DNA from: Castellaniella sp. UBA6218
GTDB taxonomy: Bacteria > Pseudomonadota > Gammaproteobacteria > Burkholderiales > Burkholderiaceae_B
Reading direction: 5' to 3'
NCBI GenBank assembly: GCA_002421865.1
Contig: DISE01000108.1
Coordinates: 1 to 13,745, forward strand
Length of the DNA stretch: 13,745 bases
A program made the translations under genes and the position numbers. Positions 1 to 6,073 of this stretch are shown piece by piece; within the stretch, counting starts at the first letter, position 1; the number at the start of each line of letters is the position of its first letter. The notes beneath the pieces are model-generated. The model ran no database searches, was not told the DNA's origin, and saw nothing but the letters and a program-made list of their open reading frames with translations.

Positions 1-756
1 ATTGGCTACCCCATTGATTCTGGCCGAGACGAGCGTGTTGTCATTGCCGAACCAACTACCGTAATACCCGCCTGACAACTGCAACTTCTCACCCGTGAAA
101 TTCAGAATAGCTTCAAATTGTCGTGTCGTGCTGTCGATTGGTTCAGCCAGGAAGTAAGGGTTGCTGCCCAATCCCCATTGCCTCGTTCCAGTTTTCTCCT
201 CGTTCTTGAAGCTGACTTTCAGATCGAGCAGCCGAGAAAAGCTTTTATAGAAACCCAACTGCGTCAAGTCACGAACAGTACCTAGGCTGACTTCCCTCGC
301 AGGAAGAGCACTGGCCCCCGCCCCGCTGACAGTCAGGCTGGTACTGCCGATACCCTGCAAGCCTGTCGTAAATGTCAGTGGATTGTCGCGGGGTGTCCGA
401 CTGTACTCGAGAGAAGCGCCGATATCCCCTTGGCGCAACCATTCCGCTTTAAGCTCCCGCGTATCCAACCCAAGATTCTTGCCATTCAGAATGAGCCAGG
501 TACCCGTTTTGTCGTCACGCTTATTGATGTCGATATCCAGCAGCCCATAGGCCTTGTCCTCGCGCATTCCGTCGTAAATGCCCTGCTGATGACGATCTCC
601 CGACCAGATACCGGCACCAATCGACACTGAGCTATCCGGGCTGATCAATTCCTGGGCTGCGTTGTCTTGGGCAACAGCACTTCCAAATGCAACCGCTATC
701 GCAACCGAGAGTGCAGTGGGTTTGAATGTACGAAACAGATTCGATGTGTTTTCCAT
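1..756 (-). CDS. MtrB/PioB family outer-membrane beta-barrel protein, partial (C-terminus beyond the left edge)
   Basis: Translating the minus strand from the ATG at 754-756 gives 252 uninterrupted codons running off the left edge. Residues 1-29 look like a Sec signal peptide with an AVA-QD cleavage site. The mature part alternates short polar and aromatic strands typical of a porin (for example GFYKSFSRLLDLKVSFKNEE and QLSGGYYGSWFGN), which I recognise as the MtrB/PioB decahaem-associated porin family. In characterised members this barrel sheathes a decahaem cytochrome so that electrons cross the outer membrane. A Shine-Dalgarno-like AGGGGA lies just upstream, and the start is only 15 bp after the stop of the decahaem cytochrome gene, so the two are almost certainly co-transcribed. 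No cysteine occurs in the visible 252 residues, unlike Shewanella MtrB, which has an N-terminal CxxC. G+C is visibly lower than in genes to the right. Confidence 0.85.
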   Translation of the reverse strand, partial: MENTSNLFRTFKPTALSVAIAVAFGSAVAQDNAAQELISPDSSVSIGAGIWSGDRHQQGIYDGMREDKAYGLLDIDINKRDDKTGTWLILNGKNLGLDTRELKAEWLRQGDIGASLEYSRTPRDNPLTFTTGLQGIGSTSLTVSGAGASALPAREVSLGTVRDLTQLGFYKSFSRLLDLKVSFKNEEKTGTRQWGLGSNPYFLAEPIDSTTRQFEAILNFTGEKLQLSGGYYGSWFGNDNTLVSARINGVAN

Positions 757-771
757 GATTTTCCCCTGCCC

Positions 772-1746
772 TTAACGACGGAACCGTCCGGCTGTTGCCG
801 AGTTCACCGTGCTGTTCCCCCCGTGGATATTGGTATGGCAGTTGAGGCATCCTCTGCCCACCGTACCCATCAGCGAAGTACTCGTAGTCCTTGCAGTAGG
901 CAATCCCGCTGCCTGTTGCGGATGACCACTCGAGGCATGGCATTCCTGGCACAGGAAAGGCGGCCGGGTCTTCAGCAAGTTGGGCGTTGTCGTCCCATGG
1001 GGGTTGTGGCAAATGCCACAGTCTTCGGAAACCGGCTGGTGGTTGTGCACGAAGGGGCCGCGTTTCTCCATGTGGCAGGTGTAGCACGTCTCATTCACGC
1101 TGCCGCGGACCATCTGCTTGGGATTGTCGCCATGCACGTTGTGGCAGGAGGAACAGGCCATCTTGCCCTCCGGAACCGGATGATGCGACGGCTTGTTGAT
1201 CTGGGAGCGCTGCTCCTTGTGACAAGTAAAGCAGACCTCGGATTGGGTCGCCTTATCGCGGACCTTATCCTTTTTCGCATGCACGTTATGGCAGGAGTTG
1301 CAGGCAACGTCACCGCTCGCATGGGCGCTGGATTGCCAATGAATACGGTTGCCTCCCTGGTGGCAACTGATGCAGGCTTCGTTGCGAATCGAGGCCGGCG
1401 ACTGACCATGCTTGGTAAACACGCGATCGGGCAGCGGCGGCTTGTCCTTGCCCTTGTGATTGAGATGCTTCTCGCTCTCGCCGTGACAGTTGACGCAAGT
1501 TGGCGTACGGCCGTCAGCTTGAGTGCCATGCTTGGTTTTGCCGATCGACAACACGCTCGGATGCAGTTCCAGCATCGAGGGAATCGGTTCATCACCCTCG
1601 TCGTGACAGCCGGTACATTTTGCGTCGCCTTTCAGAATGAGGTCCTGAGCTTTTTCATTCTTGACGAGTTCCGCCTGTGCTGGCACGGTCCATACTCCCG
1701 CGGCAATGAATGCCAGCAGGATTCCGATATACCTAGTGAACTTCAT
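772..1746 (-). CDS. DmsE/MtrA family decahaem c-type cytochrome
   Basis: This 324-residue protein carries exactly ten CxxCH haem-binding motifs, beginning near residues 44, 84, 125, 149, 172, 198, 221, 243, 266 and 300. Residues 1-25 form a Sec signal peptide (hydrophobic GILLAFIAAGVW, then a PAQA cleavage site), so it is periplasmic, where haem is attached by the cytochrome c maturation machinery. Length and haem number match MtrA, MtoA and DmsE (about 300-340 residues). It probably inserts into the porin encoded just downstream and carries electrons between periplasm and cell exterior. Direction cannot be told from sequence: metal reduction, Fe(II) oxidation and extracellular DMSO-type respiration all use this family. 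GGGGGA lies 9 bases before the ATG. It diverges from a LysR-type regulator, its likely controller. No extracellular MtrC-like cytochrome is in the window. Confidence 0.93.
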   Translation of the reverse strand: MKFTRYIGILLAFIAAGVWTVPAQAELVKNEKAQDLILKGDAKCTGCHDEGDEPIPSMLELHPSVLSIGKTKHGTQADGRTPTCVNCHGESEKHLNHKGKDKPPLPDRVFTKHGQSPASIRNEACISCHQGGNRIHWQSSAHASGDVACNSCHNVHAKKDKVRDKATQSEVCFTCHKEQRSQINKPSHHPVPEGKMACSSCHNVHGDNPKQMVRGSVNETCYTCHMEKRGPFVHNHQPVSEDCGICHNPHGTTTPNLLKTRPPFLCQECHASSGHPQQAAGLPTARTTSTSLMGTVGRGCLNCHTNIHGGNSTVNSATAGRFRR

Positions 1747-1856
1747 CTATTGAATCCCCCGATTCGTTAACTGCCCGACGATCCTTGCTTCTATTGCTTT
1801 AGTGGCATCGCAAGGCTACGTTGGCATCAGGGTGTTGAGAAGATTCCATTTCGGAT

Positions 1857-2810
1857 ATGATTGTTCCATTTATGGAACAATTTGAGCCTAATGATCTGCT
1901 GATCTTCGCCCAGGTCGCCGACGCAGGGAGCTTCACGCGTGCCGCCGAGCATATTGGCTTGCCCAAATCAACTGTTTCACGCCGCATTGCCTTGCTTGAG
2001 GAACGCCTCGGCGAGCGCCTCATCCAGCGCACGACGCGGCGCCTGCTGCTGACCGAGTTCGGCCACCTGCTACTTCAGCATGCGCGTAAGGTCGTCGCTG
2101 AAGTCGATGCCGTGAGCGCCTTGAGCGAATACCGGCAGATTTTTCCCAGCGGCAAGTTGCGCGTTTCCATGCCCAACGATATCGCCACACTGCTCTTGAG
2201 CGAGATGCTGGCCGCCTTCATCGCCCGCTATCCCGCCGTATCGCTTGAGCTCGACCTTTCCCCGCGGCGGGTGGACCTGCTCGGGGAAAATTTTGATCTT
2301 GCCCTGCGGATGGGCGAACTGCCGGATGATGCCTTGCTGGCTGCCCATCGCCTGACCGCACTGACCTGCGGTCTGTATGCCTCACCGGACTATCTTGCCC
2401 GGTGCGGCAACCCGACGCATCCCGACGAGCTCTTGCATCACGACACACTGCGCATCTTCGAGCGTGACCGGGAACCTACGGCATGGGTCTTGTCGCGCGA
2501 CGACCAACGTTGGCACGGAACACCTCGTAAGCACTCGAGCGCCAACTCTCCGGAAATACTGGTCGTACTGGCTCGCGCCGGTGCGGGCATCGCCGCGGTC
2601 CCGGACGTTTTTGCCGCAAATCTCGGTCGCGGCAAACTGGTGCGAGTACTGCCGGAGTGGCGGGTGCCCTCGCACACCGCATGGGCGGTGTTTCCCGGCC
2701 GCCGTCTCATGCCGGCTAAGACCCGGGCATTCATCGAAATGCTGGAAATCGCTCTAGGCGGGGAGGCTTCCAGTACAGCCATACCGTCGCATCCTGCCCG
2801 CGATCATTGA
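1857..2810 (+). CDS. LysR-family transcriptional regulator
   Basis: A typical LysR-type regulator. The N-terminal winged helix-turn-helix (AGSFTRAAEHIGLPKSTVSR, then the ALLEERLGERLIQRTTR wing) is followed by a two-lobe periplasmic-binding-like effector domain from about residue 100 (LRVSMPNDIATLL, DLALRMGEL, GAGIAAVPDVF). The family resemblance is to the CrgA/aminoadipate-type subgroup. The first ATG gives 317 residues, but an in-frame ATG at 1872 gives 312 and places MEQFEPNDLLIFAQVADAG where such proteins normally begin, so 1872 may be the true start. Neither has a good Shine-Dalgarno. The gene diverges from the decahaem cytochrome gene with about 110 bp between starts, the usual arrangement of a LysR regulator and its target. 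The effector is unknown. Confidence 0.9.
   Translation: MIVPFMEQFEPNDLLIFAQVADAGSFTRAAEHIGLPKSTVSRRIALLEERLGERLIQRTTRRLLLTEFGHLLLQHARKVVAEVDAVSALSEYRQIFPSGKLRVSMPNDIATLLLSEMLAAFIARYPAVSLELDLSPRRVDLLGENFDLALRMGELPDDALLAAHRLTALTCGLYASPDYLARCGNPTHPDELLHHDTLRIFERDREPTAWVLSRDDQRWHGTPRKHSSANSPEILVVLARAGAGIAAVPDVFAANLGRGKLVRVLPEWRVPSHTAWAVFPGRRLMPAKTRAFIEMLEIALGGEASSTAIPSHPARDH
1860..1881. promoter_or_regulatory. Perfect inverted repeat, probable LysR-type operator
   Basis: The arm ATTGTTCCAT (1860-1869) is repeated in perfect inverse as ATGGAACAAT (1872-1881) around a TT centre. It contains the T-N11-A pattern expected of LysR-type boxes. A further TTCCATTT at 1844-1851 lies exactly 20 bp upstream of the TTCCATTT inside the palindrome (1864-1871), about two helical turns, as expected for adjacent dimers of a tetrameric regulator. 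The site covers both candidate start codons of the regulator, consistent with autorepression. In RNA the same bases could form a 9-bp stem hiding the AUG at 1872. The operator role is inferred. Confidence 0.6.
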
Positions 2811-2900
2811 TCACTGCGCCGTCCCGCCAGCACTGACTTTCGCGCACGGCAAGCACGCAGTCTCCGTTTCCGCAAGGCCGGCGCCGAGAAATCGCGGGCC
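2811..2900. other. Convergent intergenic gap without a recognisable terminator
   Basis: These 90 bp lie between the stops of the LysR gene (plus) and the thioesterase gene (minus). A TGATCA palindrome occurs at the LysR stop. I see no stem followed by a T-run on either strand, and no gene. Confidence 0.4.
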
Positions 2901-3371
2901 TTACTTCGGCGTCATCGACTCCGGCATACGTACCGCGATCACTTGCCCTTTCGCGGTGACTCGACCATTGGCCGACACGGTGATATCCACCACGACCTTC
3001 TTTTCCTTCACTTCCACTGGCTTACCACGCAACTCGAGCTCTACCCCCAGTGGGGTCGGTGCAAGATAGGACACCTGCAGCGAGCCGGTCACGAAACGCA
3101 GGGCCGGCGCGGTACCCAGCGCGCGCCCCGCGGCTCGGTAGGCAGCGGCCGACGCCGTGCCGGTGCCATGGCAATCGACCAGCGAAGCAATCAGGCCACC
3201 ATAAACGAAGCCCGGTATCGCTGTGTGGTACGGCGCGGGCGTGAAATGCGCCACGGTTTCGTCGCCGTCCCAGTAGCTCTTGACTTGGTGGCCGTGCGGA
3301 TTGTTCTTGCCGCAACCATAGCAATGGCTCAACTCTTCCGGGTAGAAATCCTGAAATGCCGGCGTGCTCAT
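2901..3371 (-). CDS. PaaI-like hotdog-fold thioesterase
   Basis: A 156-residue protein with the single hotdog domain of PaaI/YbgC-like acyl-CoA thioesterases, which hydrolyse acyl- or aryl-CoA thioesters in the cytoplasm. The core motif GFVYGGLIASLVDCHG (residues 54-69) corresponds to the helix that carries the catalytic acid (probably Asp66), with YGG where many relatives have HGG. An N-terminal SHCYGCGKNNPHG segment (15-27) is common in this subfamily. The ATG at 3371 was chosen because a strong Shine-Dalgarno, AAGGAGG, lies just upstream; a longer in-frame extension reading back to 4109 is only antisense to the next gene. It is transcribed divergently from the endonuclease-like gene. Substrate is unknown. 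Confidence 0.85.
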   Translation of the reverse strand: MSTPAFQDFYPEELSHCYGCGKNNPHGHQVKSYWDGDETVAHFTPAPYHTAIPGFVYGGLIASLVDCHGTGTASAAAYRAAGRALGTAPALRFVTGSLQVSYLAPTPLGVELELRGKPVEVKEKKVVVDITVSANGRVTAKGQVIAVRMPESMTPK

Positions 3372-3390
3372 TGGTTTCCTCCTTGTTTGT

Positions 3391-3419
3391 TTTTTTACAT
3401 GATACGCGCCGGTTAGAAT
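3391..3419 (+). promoter_or_regulatory. Possible sigma70 promoter for the endonuclease-like gene and clsB
   Basis: A -10-like TAGAAT at 3414-3419 lies 17 bp after a T-rich hexamer at 3391-3396. The -35 is poor (TTTTTT), so support rests mainly on the -10 and on its position just before the start at 3429, which would leave a very short leader. Confidence 0.3.
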
Positions 3420-3428
3420 CGGTCCGCC

Positions 3429-4217
3429 ATGCTCTCCATTGCCACCTGGAACATCCACAAGGGCTTCTCGCAATTCAACCGCCGCATGGTGGTACATGAG
3501 TTGCGCGAGCGGTTGCGGGCGCTCGACGCCGACATCGTGTTCTTGCAAGAAGTGCAGGGACGCCACGAGCGTCACGCCGAGGCACACGCCGACTGGCCGG
3601 CGGAACCGCAGCACGAATTCCTCGCCGAGGACGTCTGGGCAAATCACGCCTACGGCCGCAACATGGTTTACGACCACGGCCATCACGGCAATGCCATCCT
3701 TGCCCGTTACCCGATCTTGTCGTCGCACAATCAGGACGTGACGCGGCTGCGCTTCGAGAAACGCGGCCTGCTGCACTGCACCGTCGGCGTGCCGGGATTG
3801 CCGTTGCCGCTGCACTGCGTCTGCGCCCACCTGTCGCTGTTTGGCCGCTCGCGCCGGCACCAGTACGCGGCGCTGGCCGAGTTCATCGAGGCCAACGTGC
3901 CCACGGCCGCACCGCTGATCATCGCCGGCGATTTCAACGACTGGCGCGGCCGCGCCTGCGACCTGCTCGCGCCGCGACTGGGATTGCAGGAAGCTTTCGC
4001 CAGCGCCGCCGCCCGTCCCTCGCGCAGTTTCCCGGCCGCGCTGCCCCTGTTCCGCCTCGACCGTATCTATGTGCGCGGCCTCTCCGTCGAGGACTGCGCC
4101 GTGCATCACGGTCCGCCGTGGTCATCCGTGTCGGACCATGCCGCGCTCTCGGCCCATCTGTCATTCGTGCCCGAGGCCGTGCGCCGCGCACCGGAAACCA
4201 TCGTCGCCGTGGCATGA
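3429..4217 (+). CDS. Endonuclease/exonuclease/phosphatase family protein (YbhP-like)
   Basis: The 262 residues show the complete metal-dependent phosphoesterase signature: TWNIHKG (Asn8), FLQEV (Glu41), HGNAILARYP (87-95), the catalytic GDFNDW (Asp168, Asn170), LDRIYV (Asp211) and the C-terminal SDHAALSAHL (His237). The family includes exonuclease III, DNase I and inositol or sphingolipid phosphatases, so the substrate could be nucleic acid or lipid. No signal peptide is visible. The stop overlaps the clsB start (ATGA at 4214-4217), so the two are translationally coupled. The same pairing occurs in Escherichia coli, where ybhP precedes clsB (ybhO), which favours a membrane-lipid-related role over DNA repair. 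This last point is inference. Confidence 0.88.
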   Translation: MLSIATWNIHKGFSQFNRRMVVHELRERLRALDADIVFLQEVQGRHERHAEAHADWPAEPQHEFLAEDVWANHAYGRNMVYDHGHHGNAILARYPILSSHNQDVTRLRFEKRGLLHCTVGVPGLPLPLHCVCAHLSLFGRSRRHQYAALAEFIEANVPTAAPLIIAGDFNDWRGRACDLLAPRLGLQEAFASAAARPSRSFPAALPLFRLDRIYVRGLSVEDCAVHHGPPWSSVSDHAALSAHLSFVPEAVRRAPETIVAVA

Positions 4218-5383
4218 GCGCCGACTTTCTGTCCGGCAACCGCATCGAGTTGCTGGAAACGGGCGCGCAATACTTCCCCGCGCTGATCGCCGCCATCAAC
4301 TCGGCCGACTGCGAAATCCACCTCGAAACCTACATCTTCGCCGCCGACGCCACCGGACGGGCCGTGGTCGCGGCGCTGGTCGCGGCGGCACGGCGCGGCA
4401 CGAATGTCAGGGTGCTCGTCGATGGTTTCGGTGCGCGCGAGTTTTCCGCCGGACTGGGCCGCGAACTCGTCGCGGCCGGTGTCGCACTGGAGGTCTATCG
4501 GGCCGAGGCCGGACAAACGCGTCTGCGCCGCAACCGGCTGCGCCGCCTGCATCGCAAGCTCGTCGTGATCGACGGTCGTCTCGCCTTCGTCGGCGGCATC
4601 AACATCGTCGATGACGAAGACACCCCGGGCCTCGGGCCACGCTACGACTACGCGGTGCGCGTCACCGGGCCGCTGGTGGCGCGCATCCACGCGGACGCGC
4701 GCCGGCTCTGGCGGCTGGTCGGCTGGGCCCGCCTGCGGCGGCGCCCGCCGCCGGCGCCGATCACGCCCTGCGCCGAGGATCTGCCCGCCGGCCACATGGC
4801 GGCCGCCTTCCTGATCCGCGACAACCTGCGGCATCGCCGCGACATCGAAGAGGCCTATCTCGACGCCATCGCCGCGGCCAAGGACGAGGTGCTGATCGCC
4901 AGCGCCTATTTTCTGCCGGGGCGGCGCTTCCACCATGCGCTGCGCGAAGCGGCGGCGCGCGGGGTTACCGTCACGATCCTGCTGCAGGGACAGGTCGAGT
5001 ATGCGCTGCTGCACTACGCGACGCAGGCGCTCTACCGGAACCTGATCGCCGACGGCATCCGCATCCATGAGTATCAGGCCGGCTTCCTGCATGCGAAGGT
5101 GGCGGCGGTCGACGGCCTGTGGGCGACGGTCGGCTCCTCGAACATCGATCCCTTCAGCCTGCTGCTCGCCCGCGAGGCGAACGTCGCGGTGCTGGATGCC
5201 GGCTTCGCCGGGGAGCTGCGCGCGAGCCTGACCGAGGCGATCGCCTCGAAGGCCCTGCTCGTCGGCGCGGCCGACCTGCAGCGCACCGGCTTGCTGGCGC
5301 GCACCCTGCGCTGGGCGGCCTACGGCCTGGTGCGGCTGATGCTCGGCCTCACCCGCTACGGCGGCAGCGACTACCGCGAGTGA
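4214..5383 (+). CDS. clsB: Cardiolipin synthase ClsB (phospholipase D superfamily)
   Basis: The 389-residue protein has two phospholipase D domains, each with an HxKxxxxD motif: LHRKLVVID (His113, Lys115, Asp120) followed by GGINI, and LHAKVAAVD (His293, Lys295, Asp300) followed by GSSNID. These form one active site that joins phosphatidyl groups, making cardiolipin at the inner membrane. There are no N-terminal transmembrane helices, which separates ClsB from ClsA-type enzymes. A C-terminal segment near 365-380 (WAAYGLVRLMLGL) may be a membrane-associating helix. The start at 4214 overlaps the preceding stop as ATGA and has no clear Shine-Dalgarno, so it depends on coupling. An open extension upstream to 4118 lies inside the previous gene. 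Coding G+C is very high. Confidence 0.92.
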   Translation: MSADFLSGNRIELLETGAQYFPALIAAINSADCEIHLETYIFAADATGRAVVAALVAAARRGTNVRVLVDGFGAREFSAGLGRELVAAGVALEVYRAEAGQTRLRRNRLRRLHRKLVVIDGRLAFVGGINIVDDEDTPGLGPRYDYAVRVTGPLVARIHADARRLWRLVGWARLRRRPPPAPITPCAEDLPAGHMAAAFLIRDNLRHRRDIEEAYLDAIAAAKDEVLIASAYFLPGRRFHHALREAAARGVTVTILLQGQVEYALLHYATQALYRNLIADGIRIHEYQAGFLHAKVAAVDGLWATVGSSNIDPFSLLLAREANVAVLDAGFAGELRASLTEAIASKALLVGAADLQRTGLLARTLRWAAYGLVRLMLGLTRYGGSDYRE

Positions 5384-5385
5384 AC

Positions 5386-5400
5386 GGCGGGGAAACCGCC
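5386..5400. other. Small hairpin in the convergent gap after clsB
   Basis: GGCGG (5386-5390) and CCGCC (5396-5400) can pair around a GGAAA loop, between the clsB stop and the stop of the small minus-strand gene. There is no T-run on either side, so it is not a standard intrinsic terminator, although it could slow polymerase in both directions. Confidence 0.3.
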
Positions 5401-5597
5401 TAGGCCATCGCCGCAAGGGCGGCGGCGAGATCGGCGTTGTCGTTCTTCGGCGCGGGGGGACGAATGGCGGACCGCTCCCGGCCGCTATGCTTGCCCATGG
5501 CGATCTCCCGCTGCTTCTGCGCCGACCATTGGCACAAGGGCTGGGCGGCGAGAAAGGCGGTGAACTGGTCCCAGTCTTCGATCACTGCGCGGGGCAT
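5400..5597 (-). CDS. Small protein of unknown function
   Basis: The ATG at 5597 encodes 65 residues beginning MPRAVIEDWDQFTAFLAAQP. A strong Shine-Dalgarno (GAGGAG, 6 bases upstream) supports this start. An alternative ATG at 5666 overlaps the stop of the CoA-binding gene as ATGA and would add 23 residues (88 in total), but it has no Shine-Dalgarno. The protein has an N-terminal acidic/aromatic part (EDWDQFTAFLAAQPLCQWSAQKQ), a basic middle (GKHSGRERSAIRPP) and an alanine-rich end. There is no signal peptide, membrane segment or recognisable domain. It is the last gene of the gluQRS operon. I do not recognise the family and assign no function. Confidence 0.6.
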   Translation of the reverse strand: MPRAVIEDWDQFTAFLAAQPLCQWSAQKQREIAMGKHSGRERSAIRPPAPKNDNADLAAALAAMA

Positions 5598-5662
5598 GTC
5601 CTGCTCCTCGATTCCGACAGTTGCATTCTGCTCCTGTTTCGGGCCAGCGGCACCGACTTTTG

Positions 5663-6073
5663 TCATCCGAACAGGCGCGCATGCTCGATTTTGGGGCAGC
5701 GGTCCATCACCACGTCGAGGCCGGCCGCCGACGCGGCTTCCGCCGCTGCCTGGTTGACCACGCCGAGCTGCAGCCACAGCGACTGCGCGCCGATGGCGAT
5801 CGCGTCGGCGGCGATCGGCGGCACGTCGGCCGCATTGCGGAAGACGTCGACCATGTCCACCCTGACCGGGATGTCGCGCAGGCTCGCGTAGCAGGTCAGG
5901 CCGAGGATCTCGCGCTGGCCGGGATTGACGGGAATCACCGTGTAGCCGCGCGCCAGCAGGTAGCGCGCCACGTGATGGCTCGGGCGATCCTCCTTCGGCG
6001 ACAGGCCGACCATGGCGACGACCTTGTGGTTCTCGAGAATGCGGCGGATGCCGGCGTCGTCGGTGACGATCAT
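5663..6073 (-). CDS. CoA-binding domain protein (YccU-like)
   Basis: A 136-residue single-domain Rossmann-fold protein of the CoA_binding_2 family, related to the CoA-binding part of succinyl-CoA synthetase alpha. Visible family features are the first beta strand and loop VVAMVGLSPKEDRPSH (residues 18-33), the segment YTVIPVNPG, DMVDVFRNAADVPPIA and the C-terminal VVMDRCPKIEH. CoA binding is known for the fold; no reaction is established for this subfamily. The start at 6073 overlaps the gluQRS stop by four bases (ATGA) and has a clear GAGGAG Shine-Dalgarno inside the end of gluQRS, so it is co-expressed with it. Confidence 0.88.
   Translation of the reverse strand: MIVTDDAGIRRILENHKVVAMVGLSPKEDRPSHHVARYLLARGYTVIPVNPGQREILGLTCYASLRDIPVRVDMVDVFRNAADVPPIAADAIAIGAQSLWLQLGVVNQAAAEAASAAGLDVVMDRCPKIEHARLFG

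Noticed and set aside
667..1770. 367-codon open frame on the plus strand over the decahaem cytochrome
   Set aside because: The opposite strand encodes ten CxxCH motifs and a signal peptide; this frame shows no recognisable domain and is a shadow.
3372..4109. Long N-terminal extension of the thioesterase frame
   Set aside because: The extension is antisense to the endonuclease-like gene. A strong AAGGAGG site fixes the true start at 3371, and the extra residues resemble no thioesterase.
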